64,000 nt of DNA, from the NCBI GenBank assembly GCA_024235015.1, contig JACKNG010000001.1, positions 744,001 through 808,000 of the forward strand, given 5' to 3'. The position numbers and the translations under genes are program-made. The DNA comes from Gammaproteobacteria bacterium. GTDB taxonomy: Bacteria; Pseudomonadota; Gammaproteobacteria; Ga0077536. The notes under the pieces are model-generated. The model saw nothing but the letters and a program-made list of their open reading frames with translations. It was not told the origin of the DNA and ran no database searches. Shown here one piece after another: positions 1 through 9,194 of this stretch. Every line of letters starts with the position of its first letter. Positions within the stretch are counted from its first letter, which is position 1.

Positions 1-382
1 CGATGCCGCCGTCGGCGAAACGCGCGGCGACCGCGCCGAGCAGGGCGAAGCGCAGTGCGTTGTCGGGCCAGTCGGCGCCGCTGGCGTCGAGGTAGGGGTT
101 GCCGGGGCGGTCGTAGTAGGCCGGGGCGTCGATGAGCCAGGTCGGCACCGCGCCGAGGCGGCAGGGCAGCAGACCGACGTCGGGGCAACCGAGCATGGCG
201 CCGAGCGCGATGCGCCGGCGCGGCGCCTGCGCCGCCGCGCGCAGGGCCGGGAAAGCCGGCAGCAGCAGGCGCACGTCGGCGCCCTGCGCGCGCAGCGCCG
301 GCGGCAGGCCGGCATTGACGTCGGCCAGCCCCCCGGTCTTGAGCGCAGGGTGCAGCTCGGTGCTGACATAGAGCACGCGCAT
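1..382 (-). CDS. glgA: Glycogen synthase, N-terminal part (runs off the window)
   Basis: Starch/glycogen synthase (GT5), which transfers glucose from ADP-glucose to growing alpha-1,4-glucan in the cytoplasm. Only the first ~127 codons are present; the frame is still open at base 1. The protein begins MRVLYVSTELHPALKTGGLADV; the K-T-G-G-L-A-D-V stretch at residues 15-22 is the ADP-glucose-binding signature of bacterial GlgA. The ATG at 382-380 lies 17 bp downstream of the glgC stop on the same strand, so the two are probably one operon in the order glgC-glgA. The family is typically 470-500 aa, so about three quarters of the gene is missing. Confidence 0.9.
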   Translation of the reverse strand, partial: MRVLYVSTELHPALKTGGLADVNAGLPPALRAQGADVRLLLPAFPALRAAAQAPRRRIALGAMLGCPDVGLLPCRLGAVPTWLIDAPAYYDRPGNPYLDASGADWPDNALRFALLGAVAARFADGGI

Positions 383-399
383 GGTGGCGGAACGCGGGT

Positions 400-1677
400 T
401 CAGGCGTCGCCGGTGAGGCGGTCGATCATGTCCTGGGTGACCAGGGTGACACCTTGCTCGCTGACGTGGAAACGTTCGCTGTCGGCGGCACGGTCCTCGC
501 CGATGACCAGGCCCTCGGGAATACGCACCCCGCGGTCGACCACCACGCGCGACAGCCGCGCATGCCGCCCGACCTCGACCGAGGGCAGCAGCACCGCGCC
601 GTCGATGGCGCAGAAGGAATTCACCCGCACCTTCGAAAACAGCACCGAGCGCGACACCCGCGAGCCGGACACGATGCAGCCGCCGGAGACGATCGAATCG
701 ACCGCCATGCCGCGACGCTCGGCGTCGTCGAAGACGAACTTGGCCGGCGGCAACTGTTCCTGGTAGGTCCAGATCGGCCAGTAGGGGTCGTACATGTCGA
801 GCGCCGGCTCCGGCATGGTCAGGTCGATGTTGGCCGCCCAGTAGGAGTCGACCGTGCCGACGTCGCGCCAGTAGGCCTCGCCCGTGCCATCGGCCGGCGC
901 GACGCTCGACAGCTCGAAGGGATGGGCGCAGGCCAGGCGCTGGCGCACCACCTCGGGAATGATGTCCTTGCCGAAATCGTGGCTGGAGTCGGGGTTCTGG
1001 ATGTCCTGCTCGAGCAGGTCGAACAGGAAGCCGGTGTTGAACACGTAAATACCCATCGAGGCCAGCGCACGGTCCGGCTTGCCCGGCATCGGCGGCGGAT
1101 CGGCCGGCTTCTCGACGAAGTCGATGATCTGGTGCGAGCGGTCGACGTGCATCACGCCGAAGCCGCGTGCCTCCTCGCGCGGCACCTCGATGCAACCGAC
1201 CGTGCACTGCGCGCCGTGGTCGACGTGGAATTGCAGCAGGCGGCTGTAATCCATCTTGTAGATGTGGTCGCCGGCGAGCACCACGATGTAGTCCGACTGG
1301 TGGTCGTTGATGATGTCGATGTTCTGGTACACCGCGTCGGCGGTACCGCGGTACCAGGATTCGTCTTGCGTGCGCTGCTGTGCCGGCATCAACTCGACGA
1401 ATTCGTTGGCCTCCCAGCGCAGGAAGCTCCAGCCGCGTTGCAGGTGGCGCAGCAGGCTGTGCGACTTGTACTGGGTGATGACACCGATGCGCCGGATGCC
1501 CGAGTTGATGCAGTTCGACAGGGTGAAGTCGATGATGCGGAACTTGCCGCCGAAATAGAGCGCGGGCTTGGTCCGCCAGGCGGTGAGATCGCGCAGGCGC
1601 GTGCCGCGCCCCCCGGCGAGGACCAGGGCCACGGCGCGACGCGGCAGGGGCAGACGGGTGAAGCTGTCTCGACTCAA
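400..1677 (-). CDS. glgC: Glucose-1-phosphate adenylyltransferase (ADP-glucose pyrophosphorylase)
   Basis: Makes ADP-glucose from glucose-1-phosphate and ATP, the committed step of bacterial glycogen synthesis. It has 425 aa, normal for GlgC. The N-terminal nucleotidyltransferase signature LAGGRGTRL is followed by KPALYFGGKFRIIDF, then VVLAGDHIYKMDY, VEKP and an active-site-like GIYVFN. The C-terminal ~130 residues form the left-handed beta-helix part. The chosen start is a TTG (1677-1675) with a good GGAGG at 1687-1691, 9 nt upstream; no ATG fits better. It lies directly upstream of glgA. Allosteric control by fructose-1,6-bisphosphate or AMP is typical of the family but cannot be read from this sequence. 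Confidence 0.93.
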   Translation of the reverse strand: MSRDSFTRLPLPRRAVALVLAGGRGTRLRDLTAWRTKPALYFGGKFRIIDFTLSNCINSGIRRIGVITQYKSHSLLRHLQRGWSFLRWEANEFVELMPAQQRTQDESWYRGTADAVYQNIDIINDHQSDYIVVLAGDHIYKMDYSRLLQFHVDHGAQCTVGCIEVPREEARGFGVMHVDRSHQIIDFVEKPADPPPMPGKPDRALASMGIYVFNTGFLFDLLEQDIQNPDSSHDFGKDIIPEVVRQRLACAHPFELSSVAPADGTGEAYWRDVGTVDSYWAANIDLTMPEPALDMYDPYWPIWTYQEQLPPAKFVFDDAERRGMAVDSIVSGGCIVSGSRVSRSVLFSKVRVNSFCAIDGAVLLPSVEVGRHARLSRVVVDRGVRIPEGLVIGEDRAADSERFHVSEQGVTLVTQDMIDRLTGDA

Positions 1678-1907
1678 GGCAAGTGGCCTCCACTGGCGGC
1701 AACGCCGCGCGGACGGCGCGGCCGGACGAGGAGATTACCAGCCCGCGGCGGCCGACGGGCGATCGGGATCAAGCCGGGCGACGCGGCGGCGCGCGGTTGC
1801 ACCGCGGCGGTGCGTGCAACGTGGAACCGCGCAAGTATGGCGCGGCGCAAGCCAGCCACTGGTCTGCACGGTGCCGCGCATGGCACGCGCCGCGGACCAC
1901 GCTGGCC

Positions 1908-2201
1908 TCAGTCACAGAAGTTGTCGTAGAGGAATCCCATCAGGCGACTGAGCCGCCCACTCGGCAGGACGTAGTAGATCGTCTGGCCATCGCGCCGTGT
2001 CTGGACCAGCCCTTCACGCCGCAGCAGGGCGAGCTGCTGCGACACGTTGGGCTGCGCCTGGCCGAGGCGCTGGGCGAGCTCGCCGACCGACTTCTCGCCG
2101 TCGACGAGCTGACACAGCAGCAGCAAGCGGGTGCGGTGGGACAGCGTCTTCATGAGGCCGGCGACCTCGTCGGCGCGTCCTTCCATGTCTTGTATATTCA
2201 T
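1908..2201 (-). CDS. ArsR-family repressor, BigR/SqrR-type persulfide sensor
   Basis: Small winged-helix repressor of 97 aa. The recognition region reads SVGELAQRLGQAQPNVSQQL and the wing QTIYYVL. It has two cysteines, one in the first helices (LLLLCQLV) and one near the C-terminus (NFCD). That matches the Cys pair which forms a tetrasulfide or disulfide in BigR/SqrR, releasing DNA on exposure to hydrogen sulfide or persulfide. It diverges from a persulfide-dioxygenase-like gene 91 bp away, the usual BigR-Blh arrangement. Two starts are possible, ATG at 2201 and ATG at 2186; neither has a strong Shine-Dalgarno. The second would leave the whole AT-rich operator region outside the gene. Family assignment is firm; sulfide sensing is inferred from the cysteines and the neighbour. 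Confidence 0.85.
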   Translation of the reverse strand: MNIQDMEGRADEVAGLMKTLSHRTRLLLLCQLVDGEKSVGELAQRLGQAQPNVSQQLALLRREGLVQTRRDGQTIYYVLPSGRLSRLMGFLYDNFCD

Positions 2202-2240
2202 AAATCAATATATACGTATAATTACATATACATGTCAACC
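2187..2240. promoter_or_regulatory. AT-rich divergent promoter/operator between the ArsR regulator and the persulfide dioxygenase
   Basis: A ~45-bp AT-rich island in otherwise very GC-rich DNA. It holds a perfect 10-bp palindrome TATACGTATA (2211-2220), and TGTATAT (2191-2197) faces ATATACA (2226-2232) as a longer imperfect inverted repeat. BigR-type repressors bind AT-rich dyads like this, so it is the likely autoregulatory operator and divergent promoter. Exact -10/-35 positions are not clear by eye. Confidence 0.6.
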
Positions 2241-2292
2241 ACGACGCCGCGTATGCTCGAACCATACCGTTGGCGAGACGAGGAGCAAGCCC

Positions 2293-3156
<864 letters not shown>

Positions 3157-3348
3157 TCGGCAGGCCGCCGCCGCGGTCCCCGGGTGACCTCCCCTCCTCC
3201 CCCGCCCGGGGGCCGCGGCATCCCTCGTCGCGCCGGCCGCGCCTCGCGGCGACGGCCGAGCCGGGCCACCTCCCGCTGCGGCGACGCGCCACCGTGGCCC
3301 GGTCGTTACACTGTCCCTCCCGCCACAGGTGTTCCCGGGAGTGTCACG

Positions 3349-4062
3349 ATGGTCTATCCACCGGCGTATCCCCACGATCCGATCCAAGCCATCGCCGACG
3401 ACGTCTTTCTCGTCCGCGGTGCCATCCGCATGAATGCGCTCATGCGCATCAGCCGCAACATGGTGATCCTGCGCCACGGTGCGGAACTCACCCTGATCAA
3501 TCCCCTGCGCCTCGATCCTGCCGGCGAACGTACCCTGCGCGAACTCGGCGCGGTGCGACGGGTGATGCGTCTCGGCTGCTTCCACGGCATCGACGATCCC
3601 TACTACGTCGATACCTTCGAGGCCGAGTTCCGGGCCCAGCCGGGCGGCACGGTCCATCCGGGACCGGCCATCGACCAGCCCCTGGCCGAGGATGCCGCCC
3701 TGCCCTTCGCCGGCGCCCGCCTGTTCTGCTTCCGCGGCACGCCACAGCCGGAGGCCGCGCTACTGCTCGAAGGTCCGCGCCTGCTGCTCACCACCGATGC
3801 GATCCAGCACTACGGCGACTATCGCCACAACAACCTGCCGGCGCGGCTGGTCATGCCCTGGATCGGGTTTCCGCGCACGACCATCGTCGGCCCGATGTGG
3901 CTGCAGGCGATGACCCCGCCAGGCGGTTCGCTGGAGGGCGAGTTCCGCCGCCTGCTCGAGTTCGACTTCGACGGCCTGGTCGCCGCCCACGGCAGCCATC
4001 TCGCCAGCGGCGCCCACGCGGCCGTCACCCGCGCCGTCGAGCGGGCCTTCGGCACGCCCTGA
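3349..4062 (+). CDS. Putative MBL-like hydrolase (DUF4336-like), function unknown
   Basis: 237 aa from ATG 3349, with GGGAG at 3338-3342 (the open frame extends upstream to 3184 but has no credible start). The fold looks like a degenerate metallo-beta-lactamase: an early DDVFLVRG strand, then LINPLRLD, CFHGIDDPYY where HxHxDH would sit, LLTTDAIQHY, and a late AAHGSH. The classical HxHxDH cluster is therefore reduced to scattered His/Asp residues, so catalytic activity is uncertain. It follows the persulfide dioxygenase gene after 192 bp of C-rich DNA without recognisable genes and probably has its own promoter (TTACACT near 3305). No function is assigned. Confidence 0.65.
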   Translation: MVYPPAYPHDPIQAIADDVFLVRGAIRMNALMRISRNMVILRHGAELTLINPLRLDPAGERTLRELGAVRRVMRLGCFHGIDDPYYVDTFEAEFRAQPGGTVHPGPAIDQPLAEDAALPFAGARLFCFRGTPQPEAALLLEGPRLLLTTDAIQHYGDYRHNNLPARLVMPWIGFPRTTIVGPMWLQAMTPPGGSLEGEFRRLLEFDFDGLVAAHGSHLASGAHAAVTRAVERAFGTP

Positions 4063-4253
4063 ACATGGTCGACCACGCGCGTGGCGTGACACGGCCGCCC
4101 GGTGCGCCGCCGGCGCGCTCGCGGCACTCGCCGCAATGCACGCCGCCCGGGCCGTGCGCGGCGGCGGCCATGGCGGCTAACGCCGTCCAGGCAACCGGGT
4201 TCGGCTCCAGGCGCGTCGCCGGCGCGTGCGCCGGCGCTCGGTCCTGACCCGCG

Positions 4254-4919
4254 GTGGAAATCGGTGCCAGCCTGCTGACCCTGCCCTGGGCCGTTCCGGC
4301 CTGGTTGGCCTGCCTGGCCTGCGCGTTGTACGCCGGGTGGCGCGCGCCGTGGCGCTGGCTGGGCCGCGGCGGCGCCGCGCTGCGCCTGGCCACCGCCGTT
4401 GCGGCGGTGGTCGCCCTGTGGCAGATCCGCGCCGCGCCCGGTGGCGAACCCGCCTTCCACCTGCTCGGCGCAACCCTGCTCACCCTCGCCTTCGGCTGGG
4501 CGCTCGCCCTGCTCGCCCTGCTCACCGCGCTGGCGGTGCTGACCGCGTCCACCACCGGCGCCTGGATGGTCTGGGGCATGAACGGGCTGGTGCTGGTCGT
4601 CCTGCCGGTGGCCGTCAGCTACGGCTGGGCGCGCCTGGGCGAGGCCTGGCTACCGCGTCACTTCTTCGTCTACGTGTTCTCGGCCGGTTTCCTCGGTGGC
4701 GCCCTGGCGGTGGTGAGCAATGCGCTCGCCGCCGGGCTGGTGCTCTACGGCGCCGGCGAAATGTCACGCCAGGCGCTCACCAGCAACTACCTGCCCACGG
4801 CCCTGCTGTTGCTCTTCCCGGAAGCCTTCGTCACCGGCGGCGCGGTCACCCTGGCGGCGGTCTACCGGCCGGCGTGGCTGGCCTCGTTCAGCGACGCCCG
4901 CTACGTCGACGGACACTGA
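4254..4919 (+). CDS. CbiM-like membrane protein (energy-coupling factor transporter S-component-like)
   Basis: Very hydrophobic 221-aa protein starting at GTG 4254, with about six membrane segments. FHLLGATLLTLAFGW in the second third, and the closing LFPEAFVTGGAVTLAAVYRPAW, resemble the CbiM/NikM-type integral membrane family (Co/Ni ECF uptake) in the proteobacterial branch often annotated simply as ECF permease. The N-terminal His residues that bind the metal in true CbiM/NikM are not visible, and no CbiQ, CbiO or cobalamin genes are nearby. The substrate is therefore unknown, and cobalt/nickel transport should not be assumed. The gene is convergent with the SDR gene, with palindromic repeats between them. 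Confidence 0.65.
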   Translation: MEIGASLLTLPWAVPAWLACLACALYAGWRAPWRWLGRGGAALRLATAVAAVVALWQIRAAPGGEPAFHLLGATLLTLAFGWALALLALLTALAVLTASTTGAWMVWGMNGLVLVVLPVAVSYGWARLGEAWLPRHFFVYVFSAGFLGGALAVVSNALAAGLVLYGAGEMSRQALTSNYLPTALLLLFPEAFVTGGAVTLAAVYRPAWLASFSDARYVDGH

Positions 4920-4982
4920 CGACACGCGGCGTGCTGCGCGCCCGACGCAGGCGCGGCCCGCCGCGGCCGGTGTCTGGCGGCC

Positions 4983-5285
4983 GGTGTCTGACACCAGGGC
5001 CCAAGGCGTTGATTCGCGGATGAGGCCACGCCCTCCGCGCCCCGCTTCAGTGACTTGACTGTCGGTGTCAGACACCGCGCCTGAGGCATCGGGATCGCGG
5101 TGCTCCGCGGGCAGCGTCGCCGCCGCGCTCGAAGCGGACCGCCTGACGCCTCGAGATTGGCGGGCGGGGTGAAGGACGTAGCCTGCCGGTGGTGTCTGAC
5201 ACCAGTGCTCGAGTGGTTGATTGCCGGCAACGGAGCCGGCGCTCCGCTGCCACGTTCAGTGACTTAGCCGCCGGTGTCGGACACC
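4983..5285. repeat. Palindromic repeat cluster A (two inverted pairs)
   Basis: The 376-bp convergent gap between 4919 and 5296 holds no gene but four copies of a ~31-bp element. Each copy is a 13-bp palindrome GGTGTCNGACACC plus a directional tail close to GACNGTCAAGTCATTGA. Copies: 4983-5013 (+), 5046-5076 (-), 5191-5221 (+), 5255-5285 (-). They form two head-to-head units of 94-95 bp. A degenerate half palindrome lies at 4969-4980. The same element recurs at 43607-43812. The layout resembles REP/BIME elements but lacks the usual REP GTAG head. The sites could serve as bidirectional terminators, which is inference. Confidence 0.85.
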
Positions 5286-5295
5286 GCCCGGCAAC

Positions 5296-6078
5296 TCAGG
5301 CCCGCGCGGTCGACCCGCCGTCCACGCACAGCACCGTCCCGGTGCAGTAGGAGGCTTCGTCCGAGGCGAGGTAGAGGCAGGCATAGGCCACTTCTTCGGG
5401 GCTCGCCGGGCGGCCCATGGGCGCGATGAGCTTGGGGTTCTCGGGTGAGAACAGCATGGGGATGACGCTCTCGACCATCTGCGTCTGCACGAAGCCGGGC
5501 GCGACCACGTTGCAGCGGATGTTGTCGTCGACGTAGGCGACCGACATCGAGCGGGTGAGGTTGATGATGGCGCCCTTGGTGGCGGTGTAGGTGTGCGCAT
5601 CGGGCGCGCCGCCGAGGCCGAAGATGCTGGCGACGTTGACGATCGAGCCCTTGTGCGCCGCCTTCATGTGACGGAGCGCGATGCGGGTGACGTAGAACAG
5701 GCTGTCGAGGTTCAGCGCCATCACCTCGCGCCACTTGTCGATGGGCGTGGTGTCGATGGGATCCATCGAGCCCTCGCTGGTCTCGCGCAGGTTGTAGCCG
5801 ACCCCCGCCGCGTTGAGCAGGATGTCGATGCGGCCGTAGCGGTTCACGCATTCGTTGACCGCGCCCTCGGCCAGCGCCGGGTCGGCGAGGTCGGCACTGA
5901 ACACGCTGCCCTGCCCGCCGGCCGCTTCGACCTGGCGCAGGGTTTCGTCGAGGTTGGCCTGGGTTCTCGAAACCCCGAACACCGTCGCACCCTCGCGCGC
6001 GAACATCACCATGCAGGCGCGGCCGATGCCGGTACCCGCGCCCGTGACCATGGCAATCTTGCCTTCGAGACGCCCCAT
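5296..6078 (-). CDS. SDR-family NAD(P)-dependent oxidoreductase
   Basis: Classical short-chain dehydrogenase/reductase of 260 aa. Rossmann motif TGAGTGIG is near residue 12, NAAG-like LLNAAGVG near 90, catalytic Ser in NVASIFG, and YTATK supplies the Tyr-Lys pair. The C-terminal ASYCTGTVLCVDGG is typical of the FabG-like branch. The substrate (a secondary alcohol or ketone) cannot be told from sequence. Start ATG 6078 has AGGAGA upstream. It is the last gene of a minus-strand run beginning near 10.2 kb, after a 146-bp gap, so it may belong to the phosphotransfer cassette or carry its own promoter. Confidence 0.9.
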   Translation of the reverse strand: MGRLEGKIAMVTGAGTGIGRACMVMFAREGATVFGVSRTQANLDETLRQVEAAGGQGSVFSADLADPALAEGAVNECVNRYGRIDILLNAAGVGYNLRETSEGSMDPIDTTPIDKWREVMALNLDSLFYVTRIALRHMKAAHKGSIVNVASIFGLGGAPDAHTYTATKGAIINLTRSMSVAYVDDNIRCNVVAPGFVQTQMVESVIPMLFSPENPKLIAPMGRPASPEEVAYACLYLASDEASYCTGTVLCVDGGSTARA

Positions 6079-6224
6079 CAGTCGTGTTCTCCTGTCGTCG
6101 GCCGCGCACGGCGCGGCGGAAGATGCATGCAGTGCGCCGTCCGGCGACGCTGCTCAGTATGCGGATACCCTCGTCCGGCGCGCGCCGCGCCGCGGCGCCC
6201 GGCGTTCCCCTCCGACGCCTGCGA

Positions 6225-6830
6225 TCACTCCTCGCGCACGCGCCCGAGCACGCGCAGCAGGTCCTCGTGCAGCTCGAACCACACCGTGTGGTAGCTGTCG
6301 ATGCGGGCATCGGAAACCCACTCGATGTCGCCGTCCTCGGCCTTCTCCAGGGCCTCGCCGAGCTTGGACTTGTAGATGCCGAAACGCGCATCGCCGCGCA
6401 CCAGCGCATCGAGCACCGGCTCGAACTTCTCGTGCAGGTCGCCGAGCTGGCCGATGACCGCCTCGTCGTAGTCCTTGTCGGAATGATCGTTGGCGACGGT
6501 CTTGCCGCCCAGCTCCATGGTCTGCCAGCGCGTGATGACCTGCTTGAGTTCGCGGTTGATGATCTCGAAGCGCTCGTAAGCGGCAACGAAGTCGGCGTCG
6601 GCGCGGAGATCCTGCCAGAAGCGCGAATACTCGGCAGCGACGATCATCTGGCCGGCCGGGGTCAGCAGGTACTTGCCGTCGACCTCGGCCAGGCGGCCGC
6701 CGGCACAGGCCGCGCCCAGCGCGGCGGCGGCGGTGGCACCGGGCAGCCCGGCGATGGCGGCAATGTCAGTGGCCGCGCCGTGCTTGCGGATGGCCGCGGC
6801 GTGCATGAGGAGATGCAGTTCGGTTGCCAT
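6225..6830 (-). CDS. Conserved hypothetical protein (201 aa) of the phosphotransfer cassette
   Basis: Not a family I recognise with confidence. Mostly helical and acidic; the N-terminal ~70 residues (HAAAIRKHGAATDIAAIAGL, then GRLAEVDGKYLLTPAG) look like a winged-helix module. The C-terminal half is a helical domain rich in Asp/Glu. No signal peptide, membrane segment or catalytic motif is evident. ATG 6830 has a GAGGAG-type ribosome site and the gene starts 12 bp after the stop of the 516-aa gene, so the two are certainly cotranscribed. Given its neighbours it may be a regulatory or accessory subunit of the split PEP-utilising enzyme; that is inference. Confidence 0.7.
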   Translation of the reverse strand: MATELHLLMHAAAIRKHGAATDIAAIAGLPGATAAAALGAACAGGRLAEVDGKYLLTPAGQMIVAAEYSRFWQDLRADADFVAAYERFEIINRELKQVITRWQTMELGGKTVANDHSDKDYDEAVIGQLGDLHEKFEPVLDALVRGDARFGIYKSKLGEALEKAEDGDIEWVSDARIDSYHTVWFELHEDLLRVLGRVREE

Positions 6831-6842
6831 GGGTCGCTCTCC

Positions 6843-8393
6843 TCAGTTCTTGTCGCGCAGCGCTTCGACATCGGCGCGCGAGAGCCCCGCGCCCTTGCCC
6901 TCGAGCAGGCGTGAATTGGCCTGTTCGAAGCCGAACAGCTCGTCGGCGAGCGGCGTGTCGTAGTGGTACTTGACCCAATCGCCACAGAGGAAGCGATAGG
7001 GCGCCTGGCAGGCCTTGGGCACGAACTCGCGGCTGCGCCGGTTGTACTCGGCCTCGCTGAGCACGCCCTGGGTGGTGCGGTAGCGATCGTTCTTCGCCGG
7101 CAGGTTGGTCACCCCCGGCGCCATGCCGCCGACGGAGGCCGTGTAGTCGCCGTCGTTCAACAGGCTGTAGGGGAAGTAGGACAGCGCGCGGCGCGGCTGG
7201 CCGGTGTGCATCATCATGGTGTATTCGTGCATGCGCTGGCTGGGGCAGGAAATGAAGCCGACCAGCTCGCCGAGGAAGAGATTGCCGTACTCGTCGTTGA
7301 GCAGCGGGCGGAAGCGCTCGGCGCGCTCGTCGATCAAGAGCCAGTCGTCCTTGTCGTAGACCCCGGCGATATGCGCGAACTCCTTGCCGACACCGAAGTA
7401 GACCAGCGCACCGGCATCGAGCTGCTGGTCGCGGGTCCAGCCCGACATCTCCGCCCACAGCTTGGCCGTGGCGTCCTTGATGCGCGCGGTGAGGTCGTCG
7501 AAGGTCGCGATCAATTCTTCCTTGCTGCCCATGCCGACCGGCAGGTGGCCTTCGCTCAGGTTGTCGGCGGTATAGAGACCGACGGCGACGATGTGCTCGG
7601 CCTTGAGCTCCGGTTCGGATTCGAACGAGCCCCAGTCGTCGAGCAGGTTGATGTGGCAGCCCTCGATGATCATCGTCACCGTGAGGTTGTTATAGGGGAT
7701 GTCGCGGCCGACCCCGTCCAGCCAGGGGTAGTCGTACTCGGCCAGCTCGCGGAAGTCGCGCACCAGCATCTCGCGGTTGTCGGCGATCTTGTACGGGCCG
7801 TGGTTGTGGATGGTCAGGCGGCTCTCGCAGGACACCAGGAAGCCGTACTGCGCGATGGTCGCCAGGAAGGCCTGGGCGGCGGTGTGCAGGGCATCGCCCT
7901 CGCGGCACTCGAAGGCATCGGCATGGAACACCTGCAGCTTCTGCTCGGGCAGGATCTGGCCGCGGTGATCGGCCTGGCGGTTGGTGATGTTGCCGTTGTT
8001 GCGATGCCAGGAGAGCTGGAAGCGCTTCCAGAAGTCCATCACGTAGATGACGTCCTCGACCGCGTCGGTCGGCTTGATCACGCCCCAGTTGATGAGCATC
8101 TCGCGGCCGAGCAGGTAGAAGCAGGGAATCGTCCAGGCCACGATCTTGATGCCGGCGTGGCGCGCGCGGTCCCCGATTTCCTCGGCTGACATCGAGGCCT
8201 CGATCTTCTTCAGCAGGCTCGGGTAGCGGTAGAAGCAGTTGAGGTAGGAGAACAGGATGTAGGCCGAGACCGGGAAGATCTTCGACTCCTGCACGGTGCG
8301 CGTGGCACACAGCCAGTAGGTCTCGTCGGCGTTCTGCTGGATGAGGTTGTTGGTCTCCAGCAGTTGCGCGTAGGTCACTTTGTTGTCGGACAT
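6843..8393 (-). CDS. Uncharacterised 516-aa subunit next to the PEP-utilising mobile-domain protein
   Basis: A 516-aa soluble protein I cannot place in a known catalytic family. It is rich in aromatic residues and conserved-looking blocks: YWLCATRTVQESKIFPVSAY near the N-terminus, FWKRFQLSWHRNNGNI in the middle, HNHGPY, then DDWLLIDERAERF and a C-terminal GDWVKYHYDTPL. There is no Walker A, Rossmann or signal sequence, and neither an ATP-grasp domain nor the PEP-binding TIM barrel of PPDK/PEP synthase. It lies 43 bp downstream of the phosphohistidine-domain gene and 12 bp upstream of the 201-aa gene. The tight linkage suggests it supplies the substrate-binding or second catalytic half of a split phosphotransferase; that is inference. 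Confidence 0.75.
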   Translation of the reverse strand: MSDNKVTYAQLLETNNLIQQNADETYWLCATRTVQESKIFPVSAYILFSYLNCFYRYPSLLKKIEASMSAEEIGDRARHAGIKIVAWTIPCFYLLGREMLINWGVIKPTDAVEDVIYVMDFWKRFQLSWHRNNGNITNRQADHRGQILPEQKLQVFHADAFECREGDALHTAAQAFLATIAQYGFLVSCESRLTIHNHGPYKIADNREMLVRDFRELAEYDYPWLDGVGRDIPYNNLTVTMIIEGCHINLLDDWGSFESEPELKAEHIVAVGLYTADNLSEGHLPVGMGSKEELIATFDDLTARIKDATAKLWAEMSGWTRDQQLDAGALVYFGVGKEFAHIAGVYDKDDWLLIDERAERFRPLLNDEYGNLFLGELVGFISCPSQRMHEYTMMMHTGQPRRALSYFPYSLLNDGDYTASVGGMAPGVTNLPAKNDRYRTTQGVLSEAEYNRRSREFVPKACQAPYRFLCGDWVKYHYDTPLADELFGFEQANSRLLEGKGAGLSRADVEALRDKN

Positions 8394-8436
8394 GGTGCGG
8401 TATTCCTCGGCAATCGGGTCGGGGCGGCTGGGGCGC

Positions 8437-9174
8437 TCAGGCTTTCGCCAGGCGCCACACGCGGGCGGAGGCGTCGCGGCCGCTCTCGTAGTCCTCGACG
8501 GTCTTGCCGCGCGCGGAGACCTCGACCTCGATGCGGTCGCCGTCCTTGATGCCGGACAGGCGCACGTTCATGAAGCAGGGGATGTTGTACTCGCGGGTGA
8601 GGATGGCGAGGTGCGAGCGGGTGGTGCCGCCGGCGCACAGCACGCCGTGGAATTTCTCCAGCACCGGCGCCGTCAGGGTGCCGCCCGAGTCGTCGACGAT
8701 GGCGATGGTGTCCTCGGCCACGCCCTGCTGCAGGCATTCGAGGACCTTGTCGATGGTACGCACGTAGCGCGCCGTGCCGACCAGGTTCTGCTTGTGGGTG
8801 ACGACGTTGTCACCGCAGCCACGCAGCTCGCGCCCGTCGCCGTCGACCGGCGCGGTGGGCGCCTCGGGATGCTCGAAGCTGAAGTCCTCGGCGTAGAGAC
8901 CGGAATCCTTGTAGGCCTCGGGGCGCTCGCGCGAGGACGACATCGCCGAGGGCTCGAAGCGGTAGCCGTATTCGAGCAGGCGATCCTCGATGGCCTGCAT
9001 GGCGTCCTTGTCGATGACGGCGTATTCCTTACCGAACACGAAATCCTTCCATTCGCAACCGGCCTCGGCGAAGCGCGCGCGGACGAGATCCTTCACCGCG
9101 GCGTTGTAGGCCTCGACGATGGGAAAATCGGATTGGTAGCCGTACTTGTCGGTGTCGGCATAGAGCTTGGCCAT
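8437..9174 (-). CDS. PEP-utilising enzyme mobile (phosphohistidine) domain protein
   Basis: 245 aa. The C-terminal half holds the swivelling phosphohistidine domain of PEP-utilising enzymes: HGVLCAGGTTRSHLAILTRE matches the G-[GA]-x-[ST]-x-H-x-x-[LIVM] site, putting the phospho-carrier at His188. The N-terminal ~120 residues are unfamiliar. PPDK and PEP synthase fuse this domain to an ATP-grasp and a PEP barrel; here neither partner is in the same chain. The nearest precedent is phenylphosphate synthase, in which a PEP-synthase-like phosphohistidine subunit works with separate subunits. Start ATG 9174 has GGGGAGGAA upstream. It is the second gene of the cassette, 20 bp after the phosphatase-like gene. 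Confidence 0.82.
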   Translation of the reverse strand: MAKLYADTDKYGYQSDFPIVEAYNAAVKDLVRARFAEAGCEWKDFVFGKEYAVIDKDAMQAIEDRLLEYGYRFEPSAMSSSRERPEAYKDSGLYAEDFSFEHPEAPTAPVDGDGRELRGCGDNVVTHKQNLVGTARYVRTIDKVLECLQQGVAEDTIAIVDDSGGTLTAPVLEKFHGVLCAGGTTRSHLAILTREYNIPCFMNVRLSGIKDGDRIEVEVSARGKTVEDYESGRDASARVWRLAKA

Positions 9175-9194
9175 GGTGTCGTGTTCCTCCCCCG

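Noticed and set aside
4254..4919. Cobalt/nickel transporter component of a cobalamin pathway
   Set aside because: Only the membrane family resemblance is visible; metal-binding N-terminal His residues and CbiN/Q/O partners are missing.
4983..5285. CRISPR array
   Set aside because: The short palindromes have irregular spacing and inverted orientation, and no cas genes occur in the window; they fit interspersed palindromic elements instead.
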